Shown here: positions 37,967-44,814 of the stretch, piece by piece
Position numbering within the stretch: the stretch's first letter is position 1
Layout: each line of letters begins with the position of its first letter
From: Aestuariibius violaceus
Lineage (GTDB): Bacteria > Pseudomonadota > Alphaproteobacteria > Rhodobacterales > Rhodobacteraceae
Reading direction: 5' to 3'
Length of the DNA: 64,000 nucleotides
Assembly: GCF_040779325.2 (NCBI RefSeq)
Contig: NZ_JBFONT020000001.1
Location: 744,001 to 808,000 of the forward strand
Notes under the pieces: generated by a model
Database searches by the model: none
Seen by the model: only the letters and a program-made list of their open reading frames with translations
What the model was told of the DNA's origin: nothing
Position numbers and translations under genes: made by a program

Positions 37967-38304
37967 TCAACCAGCTTCGCCTCTACGATATTCCGCGGGA
38001 CAATAAGGGCCCGTTCCTCGACCGGTTCCGCGATCATGCCGCCCGGCTGATGGCACAGCATGGCTTCCGTATCCAGGCGATGTGGGTCGCCGATGACGAT
38101 CACCGCCTGCGGTTCGTCTATCTGCTTGCCTGGCAGGACGAGGACGAGATGCGCACCGCGTGGCAGAGCTTCATGGCCGACGAGGAATGGGCGCGGATCA
38201 AGGCCGAGACCTCGGCGCGCCATGGCGACTTCGTTCTGGGGATCGAGGATATCGTTCTGACCCCAGCCGATTTCTCGGACGCGATCGGAGACGGGGGCAT
38301 ATGA
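37963..38304 (+). CDS. NIPSNAP family protein in the phn operon
   Basis: The 113-residue protein (MINQLRLYDIPRDNKGPFLD) has the ferredoxin-like alpha/beta pattern of NIPSNAP/EthD-type proteins, with FRIQAMWVADDDHRLRFVYL and LLAWQDEDEMRTAWQSFMAD. It overlaps phnJ and the fosX gene by ATGA on both sides, so it is embedded in the phosphonate unit. The function is unknown; monooxygenase- or dimer-type binding roles are seen in relatives. Confidence 0.85.
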   Translation: MINQLRLYDIPRDNKGPFLDRFRDHAARLMAQHGFRIQAMWVADDDHRLRFVYLLAWQDEDEMRTAWQSFMADEEWARIKAETSARHGDFVLGIEDIVLTPADFSDAIGDGGI

Positions 38305-38711
38305 TCACCGGCCTGTCGCATATCACGCTCATCACCCGGGACCTCGACCGGATGACCCGCCTGATGACCGAGCTGCTGGGGGCGGAAGAGGTCTATTCCT
38401 CTGGCCACGACACCTTCTCTGTATCCCGCGAGAAGTTCTTCATCGCCGGCGGACTTTGGGTCGCGGTGATGGAAGGCGAAAGCCTCCCCGACCGGACCTA
38501 CAATCACATTGCCTTCGCGATCCCGGAGGAAGATCTCGATGTCGCGACCGAGAAGGCCAAGGCGCTCGGCCTCGACATCCGCGCGCCGCGTCCGCGGATT
38601 GCGGGGGAGGGTCGGTCGCTTTATTTCTACGATCACGACAATCACCTGTTCGAGCTTCATACCGGCACGCTGGACGAGCGGCTTGCGAGCTATGCCGAGG
38701 TATCCGGATGA
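38301..38711 (+). CDS. fosX: FosX-type fosfomycin hydrolase (VOC family)
   Basis: The 136-residue glyoxalase-fold protein has the metal ligands His7 (LSHITL), His69 (YNHIAF) and Glu118 (FELHTG), plus Glu44, the residue used as base by FosX to add water to fosfomycin. This favours hydrolysis over glutathione addition. FosX of Mesorhizobium loti is likewise encoded in a phn operon. The ATG overlaps the NIPSNAP stop (ATGA). A phosphonate-metabolism role besides resistance is possible. Confidence 0.88.
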   Translation: MITGLSHITLITRDLDRMTRLMTELLGAEEVYSSGHDTFSVSREKFFIAGGLWVAVMEGESLPDRTYNHIAFAIPEEDLDVATEKAKALGLDIRAPRPRIAGEGRSLYFYDHDNHLFELHTGTLDERLASYAEVSG

Positions 38712-38757
38712 CCGCCTGTTCTCTCTCTGATCTCCTAGAAATACCGGGCCTTTCCAA

Positions 38758-39423
38758 ATGACGACGGTTTGGCTTCACGGGGCCGGGCTTTCGGGTGCGT
38801 CCTGGGCGGGGGTCGCCGGTCTTACGCCTGACCTGCCCGGCCACGGAAGTGAGCCGCGCGCCGTTACCCCCACGATTGAGAGCTTTGCAGACGCTCTCTT
38901 GCCGAAAATACCAGACCGCCTGCACCTCGTTGGCCATTCTCTTGGCGGGATGGTGGCCGTTGAATTGGCGGCGCGGCTTAAAGGGCGTGTCCTCTCCCTC
39001 GTCACGGTAGAGGCGGTGCCAACGGTTCATCTGACCCGATTTTCGACACTCGCCGCACATATTGCGATGGGCCTGTTCCGTTTGATCGGTCCGCGCGGTG
39101 TCGCCGCGCTGTCAGGTATTGGCCAACCGAAGGCGGTGGGGCGTCACATCAAGCCGCTGATCGCACAGATGGATCGCGGCGGTATGGAGGATGCCCTGAC
39201 CGCCGCCTTCTCCTATGACGCGCGCCCACGGCTGCCCGACGTCACGGCCCCGGCGCTTGTCATTGCGGGGCGCGGCAATCCGCAGACCCACCGCGGCGCC
39301 CGGTTGATGGCGAAGGAATTGGATGCGCCTTTCGAGCTGATGAAGGGCGGGCATATCCTGCATATCGAGCAACCAGATGCTTTGCGCGACCGCATTCGCA
39401 AGTTTCAAGAGGCACAATCATGA
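38758..39423 (+). CDS. Alpha/beta hydrolase in the phn operon
   Basis: The 221-residue hydrolase has the oxyanion HGAG motif (WLHGAGLSGASW), the nucleophile elbow GHSLGG with Ser61, and a final His in GGHILHIEQPD. The usual acid position (AGRGNPQTH) has no clear Asp. Substrate unknown; an ester or lactone related to phosphonate breakdown is a guess. It follows fosX after a 46-base gap and overlaps the phnK start (ATGA), so it is part of the same unit. Confidence 0.85.
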   Translation: MTTVWLHGAGLSGASWAGVAGLTPDLPGHGSEPRAVTPTIESFADALLPKIPDRLHLVGHSLGGMVAVELAARLKGRVLSLVTVEAVPTVHLTRFSTLAAHIAMGLFRLIGPRGVAALSGIGQPKAVGRHIKPLIAQMDRGGMEDALTAAFSYDARPRLPDVTAPALVIAGRGNPQTHRGARLMAKELDAPFELMKGGHILHIEQPDALRDRIRKFQEAQS

Positions 39424-40190
39424 CCCCCCTTCTCTCCGTCCGAAACCTCGGCAAAAGCTACGGCGGCAATATCGGCTGCACCGATGTCTCTTTCGATCTG
39501 TTCGAGGGCGAGGTGATGGGGATCGTCGGTGAAAGCGGATCGGGCAAGTCGACGCTGCTCAATTGCCTCTTCGGGCATCTCGCCCCCGATGAGGGCGAGG
39601 TCATCTACAGCACCCGCGCCGAGGGCCTGCGCGACACCCTGACAATGTCCGAGCCCGAGCGGCGGATGCTGTCCCGCACCGACTGGGCCTTCGTTCACCA
39701 GAACCCTCGCGACGGTCTGCGGCTTCGGGTCAGCGCCGGTGGCAATGTGGGCGAACGTCTGATGGCCGTCGGCGCACGCCATTACGGCGGTATCCGCGAA
39801 GCGGCGTCGGACTGGCTAGAGCGGGTGGAGATCGACACGCACCGGATCGACGATCGGCCCGCCGCCTTCTCCGGCGGGATGCAGCAGCGGTTGCAGATCG
39901 CCCGCTCGCTCGTCTCGGGGCCGCGGCTCGTCTTCATGGACGAACCGACGGGCGGGCTCGACGTCAGCGTGCAGGCGCGGCTTCTCGACCTGTTGCGCGG
40001 GCTCGTACGGCGGATGGGTCTTTCGGTGATCCTCGTCACGCATGATCTGGCCGTCGTGCGTCTGCTGGCCGATCGTGTGATGGTGATGAAGGGTGGCCGT
40101 GTCGTCGAGGCAGGGCTGACCGATCAGGTGCTCGACGATCCCCAGCACCCCTATTCGCAGCTTCTGGTCAGTTCGGTTCTGCAAGTGTGA
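39420..40190 (+). CDS. phnK: ABC-type subunit PhnK
   Basis: PhnK is an ATPase subunit that binds the C-P lyase core rather than a transporter. The 256-residue protein has Walker A GESGSGKST, the signature FSGGMQQRLQIARSL, Walker B LVFMDEPTGGLD and the H-loop ILVTHDLAVV. It overlaps the upstream hydrolase gene and precedes phnL by ten bases. Family members resemble oligopeptide transporter ATPases such as DppD. Confidence 0.97.
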   Translation: MTPLLSVRNLGKSYGGNIGCTDVSFDLFEGEVMGIVGESGSGKSTLLNCLFGHLAPDEGEVIYSTRAEGLRDTLTMSEPERRMLSRTDWAFVHQNPRDGLRLRVSAGGNVGERLMAVGARHYGGIREAASDWLERVEIDTHRIDDRPAAFSGGMQQRLQIARSLVSGPRLVFMDEPTGGLDVSVQARLLDLLRGLVRRMGLSVILVTHDLAVVRLLADRVMVMKGGRVVEAGLTDQVLDDPQHPYSQLLVSSVLQV

Positions 40191-40200
40191 GGCACGTCAG

Positions 40201-40881
40201 ATGATCCAGATCGAAAACGTCCGCAAATCCTTCACGCTGCACAATCAGGGCGGTGTAGAGATCCCGGTTCTCGCCGATGCGGAGATGACGGTTATGCCCG
40301 GCGAATGCGTGGCCCTGACGGGCGCGTCAGGCGCCGGCAAGTCGACGCTGATGCGCATCCTCTACGGCAATTACCGCGCGAGCGGCGGGCGGATCCTCGT
40401 CGGCTGCGTCGATATCGCCCAGGCCGACCCGCAGGAGATCATCCGCCTGCGCCGCGAGACGCTGGGTTTCGTCAGCCAGTTCCTGCGGGTCGTGCCCCGC
40501 GTTCCCGCGGTCGAGGTGGTGGCAGAGCCCCTTCTGCTGCGCGGCATCGACGAAGACAGCGCGCGGACGCGGGCCGAGGGCCTGCTTGAGCGGCTACGCA
40601 TCCCGGTCGCGCTCTGGTCGCTCTCGCCGACCACGTTTTCGGGTGGAGAGCAGCAGCGCGTGAACATCGCGCGGGGTTTTGCCGCGGAGTATCCGGCCCT
40701 GCTGTTGGACGAGCCGACCGCGAGCCTCGACCCGGTGAACCGCGAAACCGTGCTGCAGATGATCGCAGAGGCGAAGGCGCGGCGCGCTGCAATCGTCGGC
40801 ATCTTCCACGACGCAGAGGCGCGGGCGCGCGTGGCCGATCGCGAGATCGACGTCTCGCGCTTCACGCCGGTCATGCAGTGA
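40201..40881 (+). CDS. phnL: ABC-type subunit PhnL
   Basis: The 226-residue ATPase partner of PhnK has Walker A GASGAGKST, signature FSGGEQQRVNIARGF, Walker B LLLDEPTASLD and a His at the switch (GIFHDAEAR). In E. coli, PhnL joins PhnK on the core complex. Its stop overlaps the GTG start of phnN (GTGA). Confidence 0.96.
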   Translation: MIQIENVRKSFTLHNQGGVEIPVLADAEMTVMPGECVALTGASGAGKSTLMRILYGNYRASGGRILVGCVDIAQADPQEIIRLRRETLGFVSQFLRVVPRVPAVEVVAEPLLLRGIDEDSARTRAEGLLERLRIPVALWSLSPTTFSGGEQQRVNIARGFAAEYPALLLDEPTASLDPVNRETVLQMIAEAKARRAAIVGIFHDAEARARVADREIDVSRFTPVMQ

Positions 40882-41438
40882 CCAAGGGGCGCCTTATCGC
40901 AATCGTCGGGCCGTCCGGCGTCGGCAAGGACAGCCTGATGCGGGCGCTTGCCGCGGCGGAGCCGCATCTGAGGGTTGCCAAACGGACGATCACCCGGCCG
41001 CTCGACCCCGATAGCGAGGATTTCTTCTCGGCCACCGAAGCGGAGTTTCGGGATCAGGAGGCGGCCGGCGCCTTCGCGCTCAGCTGGGGCGCCCATGAGC
41101 TGCGCTATGGGATTGCGACGACCGATCTTGACCGGGTCCAGACAGGCACCGAGGTACTGGCCAATCTCTCGCGCACCGTGCTGGAAGAGGCGCAGTGCGT
41201 CTTCGGGCGCCTCGCGGTCCTGTCGGTTTCCGCCGCGCCCGAGATCCTGGCGGCCCGCCTCGCTGACCGCGGCCGGGAGCGGCCGGAGGAGATCCTCAAG
41301 CGGCTGTCGCGGGCAGAGGTCCGCTTGCCCAACAGCTTGGCCGTCACACATCTCGACAATAGCGGGCCACTGGACCAGACCGTCGCTGCGGCCCGCGCGG
41401 CGCTCTACCCGTCGAGAGAGGCCCTGGAGATCAGATGA
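40878..41438 (+). CDS. phnN: Ribose 1,5-bisphosphate phosphokinase PhnN
   Basis: PhnN phosphorylates ribose 1,5-bisphosphate to PRPP, ending the C-P lyase pathway. The 186-residue protein is guanylate-kinase-like with Walker A GPSGVGKDS and KRTITRPLDPDSEDFFSA. Its GTG overlaps the phnL stop. Its 3' end overlaps the 3' end of the opposite-strand DUF1045 gene by 34 bases. Confidence 0.95.
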   Translation: MTKGRLIAIVGPSGVGKDSLMRALAAAEPHLRVAKRTITRPLDPDSEDFFSATEAEFRDQEAAGAFALSWGAHELRYGIATTDLDRVQTGTEVLANLSRTVLEEAQCVFGRLAVLSVSAAPEILAARLADRGRERPEEILKRLSRAEVRLPNSLAVTHLDNSGPLDQTVAAARAALYPSREALEIR

Positions 41439-42091
41439 AACCGCCCTTCCGCATCCTCCCCCATCAGCGCGAGCGATCTGATGACAAAGGGATCAGAGAG
41501 AACCGGCGCGAAGTGCTCTGCAAGCACCGCACGGATGCTCTCGGCCTGATCGGGCACGAGCGGGCCGGTGAGGGTCAGGTGGAAGCGAAACTCCTCCATC
41601 ACATAGGGGTAGCCCCATGTCAGGAGGAGCTCGTCTTGCCGAGCGGTCAGACCGCTCCCCCGGCGGCGAGCGAGTTCGGTGTCAGAGGGCGGCATGCGGA
41701 AGTCATCGAGCGCTTCGACCGTTCGCGCCGCAAGATCGCTGAGCGCCGGGACAGACGCGTCGGGAACGATCGCGATGAACCGGCCAAGGCGCCGGACGGT
41801 CAGCCGCCCGCAATTGACCGGCGCTCGCCTCTCGCAGAAAGCGGCAAGGGCGGTTTGCAGGTCTGCAGGTGTCTTGCTGTCGGCGAGTCGCATCGGCGGT
41901 TTGATCGTCCCGTGAAATCCGTACTTGCGGGGCCGCTCCTTCAGATCCGCTGCCGGAGCGGGCAGGCCCGGCATGTCGGGCGGCAGGGCCTCAGCGCCTG
42001 TTACACTATCCCATCCCAGCCAATCCGCGCCGTACCGGTAAAGGTCACCCTCGGGCACCACGTAGATGGCAAATCTTCGGAAAGAAGTCAT
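41405..42091 (-). CDS. DUF1045 protein, 2H-phosphoesterase type
   Basis: The 228-residue protein has two Hx[TS] motifs, FHGTIKPP (His60) and FHLTLTGP (His171), the pattern of 2H phosphoesterases (ligT/CPD group). DUF1045 genes are common in phn clusters that lack phnP, so it probably opens the cyclic ribose phosphate made by PhnJ; that is inference from gene context. It is on the minus strand inside the plus-strand operon. Its ATG (42091) shares a CATG with the phnM start. Confidence 0.9.
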   Translation of the reverse strand: MTSFRRFAIYVVPEGDLYRYGADWLGWDSVTGAEALPPDMPGLPAPAADLKERPRKYGFHGTIKPPMRLADSKTPADLQTALAAFCERRAPVNCGRLTVRRLGRFIAIVPDASVPALSDLAARTVEALDDFRMPPSDTELARRRGSGLTARQDELLLTWGYPYVMEEFRFHLTLTGPLVPDQAESIRAVLAEHFAPVLSDPFVIRSLALMGEDAEGRFHLISRASLDG

Positions 42092-43253
42092 GTTGCAGCA
42101 ATCCCCTGAAACCGTCACCGGTGAGACTGTGCTAGCCAACGCGCGGCTGGTTCTGCAAGACGAGGTTGTCCTCGGCTCCCTCGTCATCTCGGGCGACGAG
42201 ATCCGGGCGGTTGACAGCGGGTCCGGGGTGCCCGCCGGGGCCATCGATTGCGGCGGCGATCTGGTGATGCCGGGGCTCATCGAGGTGCACACCGACAACC
42301 TCGAGCGGCATATCGAACCGCGGCCGGGTGTCGCTTGGCCTCACATGGCGGCGATCGTCGCCCATGATGCGGAACTGGCCGGGGCCGGGATCACGACCGT
42401 TTTCGACGCGATGCGGCTTGGCTCGGTGGTGGAAGGAAAGAGCCGGTATCTGCCCTATGCCCGTAACCTCGCAAACGAACTATTTGCGCTGCGCGACCAG
42501 GGCGCCCTGCGCATCAGTCATTTCCTGCACCTGCGGGCCGAGATCTGTTCTGAGACGCTGCCGGAAGAGCTGGATGATTTCGGCCCGGAGGATCGGGTCG
42601 GGCTGGTCAGCCTGATGGACCACACGCCCGGTCAGCGACAGTTCCGGGACGTGGAGAAGTTGAAGGCCTACGTCATGGGCAAGGGACTGAGCGAGGCCGA
42701 GTTTCATGACCACATCAGGGAGCAGGTGGAGCTTGGCGATCGGGTCAGAGACCGTCACGAGGCGGCGGCGGTGGCTTTCGTGCAGCGGGTCGGCGCGCAT
42801 CTGGCGAGCCACGACGATACCACGGAAGAGCATGTCGCAGCCTCTGCCCGCCACGGAGCGACGCTGGCCGAGTTTCCGACCACGCTGGAAGCCGCCCATG
42901 CATCGCAGAAGGCGGGTCTTGCCGTTATCATGGGCGCGCCAAACCTGATCCGCGGCGGATCCCATTCCGGCAATGTCTCGGCGGCGGAACTGGCCGAAGA
43001 CGGGCTGATCGATATCGTTTCGTCCGACTACGTGCCGGCGGCCCTCCTGCAATCCGCGATGCGCCTGGGCGAGATCTGGGAGGATCTGCCGCGCGCGATC
43101 GCCACCGTAACGGCGACCCCGGCAAAACGGCTGGAGCTAGACGATCGCGGAGCGCTAAAGCCCGGTCTGCGGGCCGATCTGGTGCGGGTCTCGACCGATG
43201 GAGGCGTCGTTCGGACGACTGGAACGTGGTCTCGCGGGCGGCGCGTCGGCTAA
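42090..43253 (+). CDS. phnM: Triphosphate pyrophosphohydrolase PhnM
   Basis: PhnM removes pyrophosphate from the ribose-triphosphate phosphonate made by PhnGHI. The 387-residue amidohydrolase-fold protein contains MPGLIEVHTDNLERHIEPR, LMDHTPGQRQFRD and SSDYVPAALLQSA blocks seen in PhnM. I chose ATG at 42090 (MLQQSPETV) because GGAAAGAAG precedes it; an in-frame ATG at 42066 lies inside the DUF1045 gene and adds eight residues. The gene is transcribed in the same direction as phnG-N. Confidence 0.95.
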   Translation: MLQQSPETVTGETVLANARLVLQDEVVLGSLVISGDEIRAVDSGSGVPAGAIDCGGDLVMPGLIEVHTDNLERHIEPRPGVAWPHMAAIVAHDAELAGAGITTVFDAMRLGSVVEGKSRYLPYARNLANELFALRDQGALRISHFLHLRAEICSETLPEELDDFGPEDRVGLVSLMDHTPGQRQFRDVEKLKAYVMGKGLSEAEFHDHIREQVELGDRVRDRHEAAAVAFVQRVGAHLASHDDTTEEHVAASARHGATLAEFPTTLEAAHASQKAGLAVIMGAPNLIRGGSHSGNVSAAELAEDGLIDIVSSDYVPAALLQSAMRLGEIWEDLPRAIATVTATPAKRLELDDRGALKPGLRADLVRVSTDGGVVRTTGTWSRGRRVG

Positions 43254-43261
43254 AGCTGCTG

Positions 43262-44284
43262 TCAGGGCCGGTTCAGCATTGCGATCCGGATCAGCGCCCG
43301 CTCCATCAAGGCCGCCGCCGGCGCGCGGGAGGTCGACCGCAGCTGGAGATCGGTATCGATCAGGATTTGCAGCGCTTTTTCCAGGCGCGGACGGCCCCAT
43401 GTGCTCGCCTGACGGCCCATCCTGTCGCGTCGCGGCCCGAAGACAGGTGGGCGCAGGCGGCCCATGCCCTGCCCCACGCCGCCGGGATCCGAGGCGGCGG
43501 TGTGAAGCTGGCGGAAATGGCGCGTCGCGCCGATGCACAAGGTCACGGGGGTCACACCCTGTGCGGCAAGGCGCGACATGAGCGGCCCGATTTCGTGCGT
43601 CGCACCCTCGGCCGCGATGTTGAGGATATCGTCCAACGCCGCCTCGACGGAAAGAGGCGCGCAGGCGGCGATATCCTCCGCACTCAGCGGTTCCGGATCG
43701 CCGCGCTTGTAAAGGCCGAGCTTCTCGACCGTCTGGCGGAAATCTCCGGGCTCCAACTTGCGGGACAAGGCCGTCAGCGCGGCCATTGCGTCCGGTCCGG
43801 GTCGGTCGAGACCAGCCGCGGTCAGCGCATCGGCGATGTCGTCGGCGCTGGGCGGCTCATCGTAGAGCGGGATCGCGAAGGCGTTTGGGTGGCCTTCGAA
43901 CATCTTGCGGAGTGCGCCCTTGGGGGGGAGTTGGCCCGCTGTCACCACGATCTGCGCATCGCCGTCGCGCCAATCCTGGAGGGCGGCGTCGATGGCCTTT
44001 GCTACGGTCTCGGTCGCATCTTCGACCAAAGCCACCCGGGGGCCGGGAAAGAAGCCCTGCGCCTTGACCGCATCGAGGAGGAGGGCCGGTTCCTTGCGCA
44101 GATCGGCGGCGGGAATGCGGGTCAGGCGCATTTCCTCGGCTGCGTTGGGGCCCGTCAGCGCGCCTGTCATCGCCTTGCGCATATCGGCGACGCGCATCGG
44201 ATCCTGACCGTAGATCAGGATCCCGGCGCGGGATCGGTCGGGCCTCGCGATATAGGCGCGGGCGTCGCGGGCCGAGAGCTTCAT
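43262..44284 (-). CDS. holA: DNA polymerase III delta subunit HolA
   Basis: HolA opens the beta sliding clamp within the clamp loader. The 340-residue protein has the delta family start (SRAGILIYGQDPMRVADMR), the AAA+-like lid region and a C-terminal alpha-helical domain (CIGATRHFRQLHTAA). Its length is typical. The ATG overlaps the lptE stop (ATGA), the usual arrangement in this group. Confidence 0.95.
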   Translation of the reverse strand: MKLSARDARAYIARPDRSRAGILIYGQDPMRVADMRKAMTGALTGPNAAEEMRLTRIPAADLRKEPALLLDAVKAQGFFPGPRVALVEDATETVAKAIDAALQDWRDGDAQIVVTAGQLPPKGALRKMFEGHPNAFAIPLYDEPPSADDIADALTAAGLDRPGPDAMAALTALSRKLEPGDFRQTVEKLGLYKRGDPEPLSAEDIAACAPLSVEAALDDILNIAAEGATHEIGPLMSRLAAQGVTPVTLCIGATRHFRQLHTAASDPGGVGQGMGRLRPPVFGPRRDRMGRQASTWGRPRLEKALQILIDTDLQLRSTSRAPAAALMERALIRIAMLNRP

Positions 44285-44814
44285 CGGCGCGTGAGGCCCG
44301 CCGAGGCGCTGCCAGAGACCGCAATGGTGGGCTCTGGCGGTATTTCGGCGATCAGGCGGGCGACGAGAAGGTCGGCCAAAGCGATCGCCAGGCGATCTTC
44401 GGCGTCTTCCTCTGCCGCGAGCGTGGCGACGGTCGTCCCGGTGGCCGAGTAAGCCGTGAAGCTGCGGACCGTGCCGTTTGCAACGGTCCGACCGGTTGTG
44501 TCCGTAACGCTGTAGGTCAGGTCGCCTTCGAGCGTGTAGCGCGTGATCTCTCGGTCGGAGGTGAAGGCGGCGGGGCGCTCCTCAATGGCGAGGCTGACGT
44601 CGAGGGACAGGTCGGGGGCCGTCGGCTGGCCAAGACGCTCTTCCAGGCGCTGGGCGATCAGGAATGTCGCGCGATCGTCCGGTTCTTCAATGAGGATACG
44701 GCTTTGAAGGGTCGTCGCAGGGGCGCCGGGGGCCAGGGCGGGCTGAAAACCGCAGGCGCCCAAATAAGATAGCAGCATGGCGCCAAGAAGAGGCTTTATG
44801 TCAAATGACCACAT
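44281..44814 (-). CDS. lptE: LPS assembly lipoprotein LptE
   Basis: LptE plugs the LptD barrel at the outer membrane and helps insert LPS. The 177-residue protein has a lipobox YLGAC (Cys21) and a beta-sandwich pattern with EEPDDRATFLIAQRLEERLG. It overlaps the leuS stop by 14 bases and the holA start by four, the common leuS-lptE-holA order. Confidence 0.92.
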   Translation of the reverse strand: MWSFDIKPLLGAMLLSYLGACGFQPALAPGAPATTLQSRILIEEPDDRATFLIAQRLEERLGQPTAPDLSLDVSLAIEERPAAFTSDREITRYTLEGDLTYSVTDTTGRTVANGTVRSFTAYSATGTTVATLAAEEDAEDRLAIALADLLVARLIAEIPPEPTIAVSGSASAGLTRR

